A DNA stretch of 64,000 nucleotides from contig NZ_VIYJ01000007.1 in assembly GCF_008087085.1 (NCBI RefSeq), positions 306,972 to 370,971 of the forward strand, given 5' to 3'. The translations under genes were made by a program, and so were the position numbers. The DNA comes from Nocardioides rubriscoriae (GTDB lineage: Bacteria; Actinomycetota; Actinomycetes; Propionibacteriales; Nocardioidaceae). Below the pieces are notes generated by a model that was given only the letters and a program-made list of their open reading frames with translations, was not told where the DNA came from and ran no database searches. Positions 42,354-50,490 of this stretch are shown here, in pieces; position 1 is the first letter of the stretch; every line of letters begins with the position of its first letter.

Positions 42354-42679
42354 GATTCGTCGGGAGAACCCTGAAGTACCCGCAGGCGACTGATGTCGAG
42401 CCCGACTTTCGGCAGTGTCGGGCGCTTGTGCCAGGTCCTCGGTTCACCGATGGCCGTGGCCGGGACGGTGTGCAGTCCGCAGGGAGTCCGCAGAACAACC
42501 GCAACAGGCGCTAGAGGACACCGAACGTCCATGACTTCAGTGCAGGTCAGCGCATAAGCCCGCAATCCCCGTCACCGACCGTTCCGTCGTGGTCAGTTTT
42601 GGATCAACGACCCAACGGTGGTTCATTAGAGATCGCTGAGCTTGGGTCCGCGACACAAAAGGACGCCGCCTCAACGCGC

Positions 42680-42723
42680 CGCTCATAACCCAGAGGTCGC
42701 AGGTTCAAATCCTGCCCCCGCTA
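42680..42723 (+). pseudogene. relic 3' half of a tRNA-Met(CAT) gene
   Basis: From the anticodon loop CTCATAA (42682-42688) onward, the sequence folds as a normal tRNA 3' half: anticodon 3' strand, variable loop AGGTC, T arm GCAGG-TTCAAAT-CCTGC, acceptor CCCCGCT and discriminator A. No matching 5' half is present upstream. It differs from the intact tRNA at 58,478 (acceptor CCGCCCT), so it came from another tRNA-Met gene. Confidence 0.75.
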
Positions 42724-43000
42724 CAAAGTGAAACAGCAGGTCAGAGGCGGGTTCGGAGGGATCTGACGCCGGCCAGTGCTCCGGTGACGGCCCGTGGTGA
42801 TCATGCGCGAAAGCTGGCACGGTGCTGGCGAGGGTTGTGGCGCTCATCGAGGCTTCGGGTAGGCGGTCAGGCCTCTTACTGATTCTGCCTTCCCCGTCCG
42901 GCTGAAGTGCGGTGCCCCTTGGGTTGCCTCACTCCAATTGCGAGGCATGCGCCTTGGGGTGCAGCGGTGCCCGTCGGCGGTAGGTGGATTCAGATTCGCC

Positions 43001-43693
43001 TCAGGGCGCGCCGTTGATGCGGAAGTCGACTGTCTCGACCTTGGAGGCGACGCCGATGGCTTCGAGGTCGCGGCGGTCGATGCGGCCGTCGGCGTTCTGG
43101 TCGGTGACGACGGCGGGTGCGTCGTTGTAGATGCCGTCGTGGTTCAGGTCGTCGATGACGGCGACGGTCAGCGTGGTGGTGACGTCCTTGCCGGCGATCG
43201 GGGCGCCGACGATCCAGGTGTCCCTGAGCTCGACGTCGTTCTTGGAACGGTCGGTGACGCCGGTGAGGTTGAACAGGTTGGCCAGGTTGGTTCCCGGGCC
43301 GGAGAAGCCGGGCAGGGTGTTGTTGGTGGTGCTGGTGAGCACGACCAGGCCGGGCATCCGGTCGTCGGTTCCGGTGGAGAAGGTGCCGGGGAACGGAGCG
43401 GTGTTGTTGTGCGCGAGCGGACCGGTCAGCTGGTTGGCGGTGAATCCGGTGCCAGCGAGCGAGGTGTCGTCGAATTCGATGTCGAGGTCGACGAACCACC
43501 CGGCTCCGCCGATGCCGGCGTTGTCGCCGCGTCCGGGGGCGAGGATCTCGACGTCCACGGTCTTGGCCGCTTGCTGGCGGTCGCGGTGGCCCGGTCCAGG
43601 GGTGGCGGAGGCGCCGCCGGCGGTGGCGGCGTAGGTGCCGGCGAGCGCTGCGGTCACGGTGAGAGCGGTCAGGGCGGTGGCGGTCTTCTTCAT
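43001..43693 (-). CDS. secreted protein with EF-hand/dockerin-like motif, probable target of the adjacent ECF sigma factor
   Basis: A 230-residue exported protein. The signal peptide MKKTATALTALTVTAALAG is followed by a Gly/Ala cleavage region. The mature part contains GAGWFVDLDIEFDD and an Asn/Asp-rich C-terminus with DLNHDGIYND and DQNADGRIDRRDLEA. The latter is a calcium-binding EF-hand/dockerin-type loop. ATG 43693 has AAAGGGA upstream. It lies last in the cluster sigma factor - anti-sigma - secreted protein. The function is unknown; it may be a matrix or surface protein. Confidence 0.7.
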   Translation of the reverse strand: MKKTATALTALTVTAALAGTYAATAGGASATPGPGHRDRQQAAKTVDVEILAPGRGDNAGIGGAGWFVDLDIEFDDTSLAGTGFTANQLTGPLAHNNTAPFPGTFSTGTDDRMPGLVVLTSTTNNTLPGFSGPGTNLANLFNLTGVTDRSKNDVELRDTWIVGAPIAGKDVTTTLTVAVIDDLNHDGIYNDAPAVVTDQNADGRIDRRDLEAIGVASKVETVDFRINGAP

Positions 43694-43749
43694 GGTGGGT
43701 CCCTTTCGTCGGATGTCAGGCAGGAGTACGCCGTCTCCCGCGGATCGGT

Positions 43750-44400
43750 TCACCTGGTTGCGGTGGAGAGCACTAAATCGCCGTCGGAGTCGGTGACGCG
43801 CACCTGGGCCACGTCTTGGGGGGCGAGTGCGGCGGCCCCGGTCACCTGCGCCTCGCCGTTGTCGGTCGATCCCCAGGTGGCGACCTGCTGGCGCTCCCCT
43901 TCGGGCGAGACGAGCCAGGCGACGAACTGCTCGTCTTGTGGGAGCCCCCGCAGGTCGAGGTCGACCGACGTGCCCCACGGCTTGGCCCTCAATGAGGTTG
44001 CTCCGGTTGCGCTCACGCCCGCCGGGGCGCTCAGGGCGAGGGTCGTGGAGACCGGTTCATCGGGTCCGAGGACCACCGCCGTGCCGGCACCCGCTCCCGC
44101 GACCAGCACGACCGCGGCGGCAGCGGTGAGGAGCAGCCGGCGTCGACGACGGGTCCGCAGGGCTTCGATCGCGTCCCCCAGGCCGGCGTCGGGAGTCACG
44201 CGGAGCGCGGATGCGGGCGCCCCGGCCCGCAGCAGCGCCGGCAGCCCGGCGTACGTCGCGAGCTCGTCGCGACACGGCGCGCAGGTCGGCAGGTGGGACT
44301 CGAGCTGGGCCCGGTCGTCGGCGTCGAGACCGCCCAGGACGTAGGGACCCAGCAGCTCGCGCAGCCGGGTGTGGGCCCGGTCCTCCTCGTGCTTGTTCAT
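43750..44400 (-). CDS. membrane anti-sigma factor with zf-HC2 zinc finger and RskA-like domain
   Basis: A 216-residue protein. The N-terminal anti-sigma domain has HLPTCAPCRDEL (H-x3-C-x2-C, about residues 35-42). One transmembrane helix follows, LLLTAAAAVVLVAGAGAGTAVVL (about residues 88-110). The external RskA-like domain has LRGLPQDEQFVAWLVSPEGE. It should hold the sigma factor at the membrane until a signal triggers its release. The ATG overlaps the sigma stop (ATGA). It is similar in layout to RslA/RskA of mycobacteria. Confidence 0.85.
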   Translation of the reverse strand: MNKHEEDRAHTRLRELLGPYVLGGLDADDRAQLESHLPTCAPCRDELATYAGLPALLRAGAPASALRVTPDAGLGDAIEALRTRRRRRLLLTAAAAVVLVAGAGAGTAVVLGPDEPVSTTLALSAPAGVSATGATSLRAKPWGTSVDLDLRGLPQDEQFVAWLVSPEGERQQVATWGSTDNGEAQVTGAAALAPQDVAQVRVTDSDGDLVLSTATR

Positions 44401-44987
44401 CGCTCGACTCCCATCTCCTCGAATGCGGTCCGCAGGATGCGGATCGCGTAGTACGAGCGTGACTTCACGGTGCCCGGGCGCAGTCCGAGGGTGGTCGCGG
44501 CCTCGGTGACCGTGGCACCGCGGTAGTAGAGCTCGTCGACCACGGCCCGGTGCTCGGGTGAGAGCCGGTCCAGCGCCTGCACGACGACGTAGGCGTCGAC
44601 GAGCGCGTCCGCACGGTCACCGACCGCCTGCGCCGCGACGGTGTCGTCGTCGCCGACGAGTCGTGGGCGGCGCTCGTCGGCGCGCCACAGATCGATCACC
44701 AGGTTGCGGGCCACCGCGAACAGGTAGGCCCGCGGGTCGCCGCGGGTCGGATCAATTCGGTCGAGATTGCGCCAGCCGCGCAGCATCGTCTCCTGCACGA
44801 CGTCCTCGGCCCGGCCCCGGTCATCGACCAGGCGCAGCACGAAGGTCATCAGGGCCGTCCCGTGCCGTAGGTAGAGCTCGGTCAGCACCCGCTCGTCGGC
44901 CTCGGCCGTCGTCCTTCCGGGTGCCCGAGAGCCAGGGCGCAGCGATCTCACGATCCTGGGTACGACTCGCGCTCCGGATCGGTTCAC
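44397..44987 (-). CDS. ECF sigma factor (SigL/SigK-like)
   Basis: A 196-residue ECF sigma factor. Region 2 is FVLRLVDDRGRAEDVVQETMLRGW and RAYLFAVARNLVIDLWRADERRP. Region 4 is LSPEHRAVVDELYYRGATVTEAA ending in RPGTVKSRSYYAIRILR. The annotated start GTG 44987 has no clear ribosome-binding site; GTG 44951, with AGGA just ahead, is an alternative. It is encoded directly before its membrane anti-sigma factor. A chromosome-independent regulon carried by the element is possible. Confidence 0.87.
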   Translation of the reverse strand: MNRSGARVVPRIVRSLRPGSRAPGRTTAEADERVLTELYLRHGTALMTFVLRLVDDRGRAEDVVQETMLRGWRNLDRIDPTRGDPRAYLFAVARNLVIDLWRADERRPRLVGDDDTVAAQAVGDRADALVDAYVVVQALDRLSPEHRAVVDELYYRGATVTEAATTLGLRPGTVKSRSYYAIRILRTAFEEMGVER

Positions 44988-45021
44988 CGTGTCGCGCCAC
45001 GCACGTCTGCTCCGCGCGGTC

Positions 45022-45672
45022 TCATGGGGCAGCGAAGCGCTTGAGGCGTTGGAGCATCGCCTCGAGGACCGGACCGGCCTGGTCTGTGGCGAAGATGTTC
45101 TGCGCGTGGGCCGAGCCCGGCAGGATCGTCACCTCGTTCTCCTCACCGGGGGAGGAGGCGGCCAGCTCCGTCGAGACGTTGGCCACGGGCTCGTCCTCGC
45201 TGGCCACGAAGAGCTTCGGCTCCTCCCCGAGACCGTCGACCGTTGCGTTCGGCGACAGCAAGATCAGCTGATCGGCCAGACCTGGGTCCTGGCTCGCGAG
45301 ATCGAGGATGGCATCGGCCCCAGCGCTGGCCCCGACGAGCGCAACGTCAGCGACTCCCTGATCCTGCAGCAGTTCTACCGCGGCGCGAATCGCATCGGAG
45401 TCGATGTCCTCGACCGCGACCACGGTGGCTCCCTGGTCGGCGATCGCGACGGCTTGCTCCTCCCAGCTGGCAGCGTCGAAGGCGGCGCCGTGCGCGAGGA
45501 CGACCCCGTAGTCGCCCTCGCCCCATCTCAGCGCTGGGGAGCCGGCCACGGAGATCGTCTGTCCCGAGGAGTCGCCAGCCGGGCTGCTGGTCGTCTCGGG
45601 TGCCCCTCCGCAGCTGGCGAGGGCCAGCACGACGAGAGTTGTCATTGCGGTTCGCCTCAGAGTCCCGAGCAT
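45022..45672 (-). CDS. lipoprotein with alpha/beta-hydrolase fold
   Basis: A 216-residue exported lipoprotein. The signal segment LRRTAMTTLVVLALASCGG has Cys as lipobox. The hydrolase-like part has VVLAHGAAFDAASW (oxyanion region), a nucleophile elbow VGASAGADAILDLA and a late His in LPGSAHAQN. It is close in layout to dienelactone-hydrolase-like proteins. It lies 34 bases upstream of the ECF sigma gene on the same strand, so it may be the first gene of that operon. ATG 45672 fits the signal peptide better than the upstream start. Confidence 0.68.
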   Translation of the reverse strand: MLGTLRRTAMTTLVVLALASCGGAPETTSSPAGDSSGQTISVAGSPALRWGEGDYGVVLAHGAAFDAASWEEQAVAIADQGATVVAVEDIDSDAIRAAVELLQDQGVADVALVGASAGADAILDLASQDPGLADQLILLSPNATVDGLGEEPKLFVASEDEPVANVSTELAASSPGEENEVTILPGSAHAQNIFATDQAGPVLEAMLQRLKRFAAP

Positions 45673-45756
45673 GTCCGCCACAGTAGGTCGCCTGGTGGCC
45701 GACGTGCGCCTACGAGGGGTCGGCGGCAATTGGCTTCGCACCAGGGAGTGGGCCGC

Positions 45757-46464
45757 TCACCGGCAGAGATCTGCGGCTCGTTCCAGTGCGGCGGTGGTCC
45801 GCTGGAGAGCCTCCTGGCGCCGGTGTCCGTTGACGGGTGAGGGATGGGGAACGGCCAGGGTGGGGACGACGACCGGATGCTCGGCGAGCGTGAGGTACCT
45901 CATCCAGCCCTCGAGCGCCGCGCTGCCGAGGGGCACGACCACCCGGAGGTCGACCAGCTCGGCGAGCAGCGCGCTCAAGGCGGGCCGGGCGTCTTCCAGG
46001 TCATCGACCCGGGGGCTGCGGCGCCGACCATCAGGTCCGGTCAACGCCCAGGGGACGACGTTCCACCGCAGGCACTGCGCCGGGTCGAGCCTGGAGGGGG
46101 TCAGCGCCCGACGGACCTGACGGGTGGTGGGATCGTCGTTGTCGAGCGAACTGAAGCCGAGGTCGCCCGCGGCGACCGTCCTGGGCCCCGGCGCCTCCAT
46201 CAGCAGCAGGACCTGGGCGCGGGTGCCCGCGCCGTCGGGGTCGAACCAGGGCACGAACCTGGAACTGCTCGGGCCTGCTAACCGCCACCGTTCGGCGAGC
46301 TCGTTCAAGCGGCCAACCGGGTCGTCGTGGACGCGCGCTCGTTTGCTGGCGGGGTCAGCCAGCACGGTGTCCGCTCCAGCCCACGGGCGCAACACCGACA
46401 GCCAGGCAGATGCCCGCGAATCCGGCGGCCAGCGGGAGCGGGAACGCCTGCTCATCCCGTACAT
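45757..46464 (-). CDS. uracil-DNA glycosylase superfamily protein
   Basis: Up to 235 residues. VLLLMEAPGPRTVAAG with FSSLDNDDPTTRQVRRAL resembles the first active-site block. RWNVVPWALTG and VVPLGSAALEGWM are conserved strands, and LAVPHPSPVNGHR is the terminal H-P-S-P motif of this superfamily. The first 40 or so residues are low in similarity, so a start at GTG 46365 is possible. It probably acts on damaged DNA bases. It is an unusual cargo gene, with no clear partner in the element. Confidence 0.68.
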   Translation of the reverse strand: MYGMSRRSRSRWPPDSRASAWLSVLRPWAGADTVLADPASKRARVHDDPVGRLNELAERWRLAGPSSSRFVPWFDPDGAGTRAQVLLLMEAPGPRTVAAGDLGFSSLDNDDPTTRQVRRALTPSRLDPAQCLRWNVVPWALTGPDGRRRSPRVDDLEDARPALSALLAELVDLRVVVPLGSAALEGWMRYLTLAEHPVVVPTLAVPHPSPVNGHRRQEALQRTTAALERAADLCR

Positions 46465-46574
46465 GCGGCGGCGACGTCACAAAGGAAACCCTATGCCGAA
46501 CCAGCGGCGAGCCATGTGCCCGCACCCGGCTCCACTTCGTGGGCCACCAGTTCATTGTGTAGGCGCTCTGGTGG

Positions 46575-47498
46575 TCAGCGCTCAGCCGCACGCGCGATCG
46601 CGACGAGGTCACGCACTACCCCGGCCGGCGGGTTCTTGGTTCCGACCCAGACGGCGCGGAAGTACCGTCGCAGATCGAGGTCCAGTACGGCCACGACGCT
46701 CAGGCTCCCGGAATCCACGTCGCGCGCGACGACGCGACGGCTGAGGAACGCCGGCGCGCTGCCGGCAAGGACTGCTTCGCGGACGGCGGTCGCGGTGGTG
46801 AGCTCCACCTCCGGGTCGCCCACCGCCAAGCCATGTTTGGCCAAGGCGATCTCAAGAACCTCGCGGGTTCCCGAGCCCTGCTCACGACTGGTCAGCGCAA
46901 GTTCTGCCACCTCCTCGGGCAACAGCGGGGTGCGTCGTCGACTCAGCGGTGTGCCGGCCGCCGCGACCAGAACGAGCTCGTCCTGGGCGACGGTCACCGA
47001 CCGCACCGCCGCCGGCGCCTCGACTCCCTCGACGAAGCCCACGTGGGCTGTTCCTGCGCGAACCGCTTCGACCACGTCTCGGCTGTTGGAGGCATTGAGA
47101 CTCACAGCCGTCGCCCGGTAGCCCTCGCCAAGCTGTCGTTGGCGCAACTGCACCAGCCAGCGGGGGATGAGACTCTCCGCGATCGTCATGCTGGCCCACA
47201 CCACGAGCTCGCGACTGCGGTCGCCGCGCAACCCCTCGATCGCGGTGTCTACCTCGTCGGCTAGATCGAGCAGCCGCGCCGCCCACTCGGCTACGACCAC
47301 GCCGGCCTCGGTGAGCTGTGATCCACGTGCGCCGCGTCGCACGAGCGTCAGCCCTGTCTGGGCCTCCATTCCCCGCACACGTTCGGACGCGGCCTGCTGG
47401 CTCATGCCGTTGGCGCGTGCCGTGCCACCGATGCTGCCATGGCGGGCGATGCCTACGAGCAGCCGCAGTCCATCGAGATCGGGAAGATGGGAAGACAC
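46575..47498 (-). CDS. LysR-family regulator, element copy
   Basis: A 307-residue LysR protein. The helix-turn-helix has GSIGGTARANGMSQQAASERVRG (in two helices). The effector domain includes VVWASMTIAESLIPRWLVQLRQRQL and TSREQGSGTREVLE. It aligns along its full length with the chromosomal LysR at 11,111-12,031, including the C-terminus RAVWVG...PPAGVVRDLVAIAR. It is divergent from the TDT gene. It probably controls that gene through the TGTG-N4-CACA site between them. Confidence 0.88.
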   Translation of the reverse strand: MSSHLPDLDGLRLLVGIARHGSIGGTARANGMSQQAASERVRGMEAQTGLTLVRRGARGSQLTEAGVVVAEWAARLLDLADEVDTAIEGLRGDRSRELVVWASMTIAESLIPRWLVQLRQRQLGEGYRATAVSLNASNSRDVVEAVRAGTAHVGFVEGVEAPAAVRSVTVAQDELVLVAAAGTPLSRRRTPLLPEEVAELALTSREQGSGTREVLEIALAKHGLAVGDPEVELTTATAVREAVLAGSAPAFLSRRVVARDVDSGSLSVVAVLDLDLRRYFRAVWVGTKNPPAGVVRDLVAIARAAER

Positions 47499-47531
47499 AG
47501 GGCAAACTTACCGGTAGTCACAAGCCTTGGT

Positions 47532-47543
47532 TGTGGATGCACA
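47532..47543. promoter_or_regulatory. candidate LysR operator of the element pair
   Basis: TGTG-GATG-CACA, 49 bases upstream of the TDT start and within the gap to the divergent LysR gene. The same core (TGTG-N4-CACA) is found 45 bases before the TDT start of the chromosomal pair, where it is extended into a longer palindrome. Confidence 0.5.
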
Positions 47544-47591
47544 GCTGGGCGGGGACTACTGAGCGACTGTGCGCGCTCGCAGACTGAAGTC

Positions 47592-48734
47592 ATGAGCATT
47601 CTCGAATCCCGCACCAGCTCCAGCGTGCGCCCCGCGGATCGTCGTACCTTCCTGAGCGCTCTCGAGGGACGGCCCGCGTTCGGATTTATCGGTCCGAACT
47701 GGTTCGCCTCGGTGATGGGCACCGGCATCGTCGCGAACGCCGCCGCGACCTTGCCCGTCGAGGTCCCCGGTCTGCTGCTCTTCGCACGGGCCGTGTGGGT
47801 GCTCGACGTGATCCTGCTCGCTGTCATCAGTATGGCCACGCTCATCCACTGGACGCAGCACCCCCGCACCGCGCGGGGACACCTCGACGACCCGGCGATG
47901 TCGCACTTCTACGGCGCCCCGGCCATGGCGCTGATGACCGTCGGGGCAGGCGCCCTGCTGGTCGGTCAGCCGCTAGTCGGCCAGGGCACAGCCGTGGGCA
48001 TGGACTTCGTGCTCTGGACTGCCGGCACCCTGCTCGGTCTCTGGACCGCGGTGGCGGTGCCCTACAAGGCCTTCACCACCCACGAGGTGAAGCAGGACGC
48101 GGCCTTCGGGGGCTGGCTGATGCCCGTCGTGCCGCCCATGGTCAGCGCGGCCACCGGTCCGCTGCTGCTGCCCCACCTGCCCGCCGGTCAGTGGCAGCTC
48201 AGCATGCAGCTGGCCTGCACGATGATGTTCGGCCTGACCATCGTGGCCAGCCTGGTCGTGATCACGATGATCTGGAGCCGGTTGGTGCACCACAAGGTCG
48301 GGGCCGCCGCCGCGGTGCCCACGCTGTGGATCGTGCTCGGCCCGCTCGGCCAGTCGATCACCGCCGCGCACACCCTCGGCGCGACAGCTGTCGACGTCTA
48401 CCCCGCACCGTATGGGCGCGCCTTCGAGGCCGTGGGGCTCGTCTATGGCGCACCCATGTGGGGGTTCGCCATGTTGTGGCTGGCGCTCGCGATCGCCATC
48501 ACGATCCGCACCGTGCGAGCAGGCATGCCCTTCTCGCTGACCTGGTGGTCCTTCACCTTCCCGGTCGGCACGGTCGTCACCGGGACGTCAGGACTGGCAG
48601 CCATTACGGGTGCGCACTTTCTGGTGTTCGCCGCAGTGGTCTTCTACACCGGTCTCCTGGTCGCTTGGGGCACGGTGGCGGTTCGTACCGGGCGGGGTGT
48701 GTTCTCCGGCCACCTCCTGCGCGCCCCGGCCTGA
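47592..48734 (+). CDS. TDT-family (TehA/SLAC1-like) membrane channel or transporter, element copy
   Basis: A 380-residue protein with about ten transmembrane helices. It shares blocks with the chromosomal copy at 9,882: GPNWFASVMGTGIVANAAATLP, WLMPVVPPMVSAATGPLL, PTLWIVLGPLGQSITAAHT and FSLTWWSFTFPVGTVVTG. Compared with that copy it has an inserted segment DVYPAPYGRAFEAVG in an outer loop. The ion is unknown. It sits next to the fluoride operon, which fits an anion-efflux theme, but fluoride transport by TDT proteins is not established. ATG 47592 is the start. Confidence 0.87.
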   Translation: MSILESRTSSSVRPADRRTFLSALEGRPAFGFIGPNWFASVMGTGIVANAAATLPVEVPGLLLFARAVWVLDVILLAVISMATLIHWTQHPRTARGHLDDPAMSHFYGAPAMALMTVGAGALLVGQPLVGQGTAVGMDFVLWTAGTLLGLWTAVAVPYKAFTTHEVKQDAAFGGWLMPVVPPMVSAATGPLLLPHLPAGQWQLSMQLACTMMFGLTIVASLVVITMIWSRLVHHKVGAAAAVPTLWIVLGPLGQSITAAHTLGATAVDVYPAPYGRAFEAVGLVYGAPMWGFAMLWLALAIAITIRTVRAGMPFSLTWWSFTFPVGTVVTGTSGLAAITGAHFLVFAAVVFYTGLLVAWGTVAVRTGRGVFSGHLLRAPA

Positions 48735-48831
48735 GCCTGCGGCGATGTCGCCAGCGTTCTCAGACGCTGCGTGGGGGCGGTGACGTGTCCGGGCGGTCGG
48801 GTCGCCCGCGTGGCCCGGAGTTGGTTAGCAT

Positions 48832-48911
48832 GGGCGCACACGATGGCGGTGGGGCTCGCCGACAACCGTGGCGCCGGGCCACCAACAGTCCCTACCTGAG
48901 ACAGGTAGGAG
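48832..48911 (+). promoter_or_regulatory. fluoride riboswitch (crcB motif) controlling translation of crcB
   Basis: CGATGGCG...CTCGCC is followed by GACAACC, then a P2 stem GTGGC / GCCAC (48868-48882) and AACAGTCCCTACC, in the order of the crcB motif. GTGGGG (48849-48854) can pair with CCCTAC (48890-48895) as the pseudoknot. The alternative hairpin CCTACCTG / CAGGTAGG (48891-48909) covers the ribosome-binding site TAGGAG. Pseudoknot and hairpin exclude each other, so fluoride should free the site. P1 is not canonical. Confidence 0.7.
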
Positions 48912-48916
48912 TTCGT

Positions 48917-49495
48917 GTGCCCGAAAGCAATGACCCCATGGCGGTCGATCGCCTGGTCAACCTCCCCATGGATCCCGACACGGCGACGGACACCGTCGCG
49001 AACGGGCCGCACCGTTGGCTCTCCTTTCTGAGGTCGCGGTGGGACGTGCTGCTGGCCATCAGTGCCGGCGGAGCCCTGGGGAGCCTGGCCCGGTGGGGTG
49101 TCGGGGCACTCGTCCCGTGGACGGGCTCGACCTTTCCGTGGGCGACGTTCATCGAGAACATCTCCGGGGGCTTCGCCCTCGGCGCGCTGATGGTGTTCGT
49201 ACTCGACGTGTGGCCACCACGTCGCTACCTGCGCCCCTTCCTCGGCGTCGGCGTCCTGGGCGGCTACACGACGTTCTCGGCCTACATGCTGGAGACCCGG
49301 CACTTGCTCGCCGAGGGCCAGCTGGTCACCGCCTTCACCTATCTGGGCGGGTCGCTGCTGGTCGGGCTGTGCGCGGTGTGGCTCGGCATCGCTTCCGCAC
49401 GCATGGTGGCGTTCGGATGGCCGCGCCGACGACGGCGTCGGCACCCCGAGCAGTCCACCATCGAGCCCACCGATTACCAAGTGAGGAATTCATGA
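48917..49495 (+). CDS. crcB: fluoride channel CrcB/Fluc, subunit 1
   Basis: A 192-residue Fluc-family membrane protein. An N-terminal extension of about 65 residues is followed by four transmembrane helices: [41 protein letters not shown]; the signature [17 protein letters not shown]; and [19 protein letters not shown]. Small dimeric Fluc channels export fluoride. Actinobacteria often encode two different halves, as here. The start is GTG 48917 after the riboswitch. The stop overlaps the DUF190 start (ATGA). Confidence 0.92.
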   Translation: MPESNDPMAVDRLVNLPMDPDTATDTVANGPHRWLSFLRSRWDVLLAISAGGALGSLARWGVGALVPWTGSTFPWATFIENISGGFALGALMVFVLDVWPPRRYLRPFLGVGVLGGYTTFSAYMLETRHLLAEGQLVTAFTYLGGSLLVGLCAVWLGIASARMVAFGWPRRRRRRHPEQSTIEPTDYQVRNS

Positions 49496-49782
49496 CGCTA
49501 GAAGGGCCTGCGACCAGGCTGACCATCATGGTGGGGGAGTCCGACCAGACCCACCACCACCCGGTCTACACCGAGATCGTGCACCGGGCACACCGGGCTG
49601 GACTCGCCGGCGCCAGCGTCCTGCGCGGCATCGAGGGGTTCGGCAAGTCCAACTACATCCCCACCACCCGGCTGTTGTCGCTGAGCGAGGACCTCCCCGT
49701 CGCAATATGCATCGTCGACGCCGAGGAACGGATCCGGGCCTTCCTCCCCGAGCTGGAGGACTTGAGATCGAGGGGCTGGTGA
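49492..49782 (+). CDS. DUF190 family protein in the fluoride operon
   Basis: A 96-residue soluble protein of the ferredoxin-like/PII-like DUF190 family: [21 protein letters not shown], then [17 protein letters not shown] and [18 protein letters not shown]190 genes are commonly embedded between crcB genes, so a role in fluoride export regulation is inferred. The His triplet may bind a ligand. It overlaps the first crcB by ATGA and precedes the second by 67 bases. Confidence 0.88.
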   Translation: MTLEGPATRLTIMVGESDQTHHHPVYTEIVHRAHRAGLAGASVLRGIEGFGKSNYIPTTRLLSLSEDLPVAICIVDAEERIRAFLPELEDLRSRGW

Positions 49783-49849
49783 TCCTGGACCCGGTCGAGG
49801 TCGTCCGGTACGCCGGCCGCCGCCCGTCCGGACGAGCAGAGGACCACCG

Positions 49850-50221
49850 GTGACGGTCGCGATGGTGCTGCTCGGCGGCGCGATCGGCGCGCCCCTGCGC
49901 TACCTCACCGACCTGTTCGTGCAGTCCCGACACGACAGCGTCTTCCCCTGGGGCACCTTCACCGTCAACGTCCTCGGCTCCCTGATCTTGGGCGTCACCG
50001 CAGCCGCGGTCATCGACCTCGGGGCGCCGGGGTGGGTGCTGACGTTGGTCGGCACCGGGTTCTGCGGAGCGCTCACGACCTTCTCTACCTTCGGGTTCGA
50101 GACCATCCGGCTGCTCGAGCAAGGGTCGGTCCTGACCGCCGCAGCCAACAGTGTCGCAAGCCTGGCCCTCGGACTGGGCGCCTGCGCGGGTGGCTTCGCG
50201 GTCGCCGCCGCGATGTTGTGA
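49850..50221 (+). CDS. crcB: fluoride channel CrcB/Fluc, subunit 2
   Basis: A 123-residue Fluc channel half: VLLGGAIGAPLRYLTDLFV, FPWGTFTVNVLGSLILGV, the signature GTGFCGALTTFSTFGFETI, and a last helix SVASLALGLGACAGGFAVAAAM. Asn in TFTVNVLGS and the Phe pair of TFSTFGF are the pore-type residues. It presumably forms a heterodimer with subunit 1. The start is GTG 49850. It ends the fluoride operon. Confidence 0.92.
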   Translation: MTVAMVLLGGAIGAPLRYLTDLFVQSRHDSVFPWGTFTVNVLGSLILGVTAAAVIDLGAPGWVLTLVGTGFCGALTTFSTFGFETIRLLEQGSVLTAAANSVASLALGLGACAGGFAVAAAML

Positions 50222-50490
50222 GACCGCCTTGGGACCCGCGACCGAACCTCATGCGCGAGCCGCCCAGGATCACGCAGCTCTACACCACCACCGGGGACTT
50301 GACCTCGCCGTCTCGGCGTGTTCCAGAGCCCGACTCACCGCGACGGCCGACCCGTCTGGTCAGGCGCTGGCTCGATGGGCATACCCCGACTGGCCGGTGA
50401 CGGGGGACTCCTGCGTTGGCGTAGCAGCTTTGGTACGGCAGGAGCGCACACCGTCAATGGACCTGCCGTCGGTGTCTGCCGGTGCGATGC

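Larger units (their letters stand above)
42211..43000. other. 790-bp region without an intact gene, containing a short ORF and a tRNA relic
   Basis: A 43-codon ORF and a tRNA-Met 3' half (both listed separately) are the only features found. From about 42,360 the base composition is lower in GC than the flanks, with no sustained codon bias. This looks like a junction left by recombination between element modules. Confidence 0.5.
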
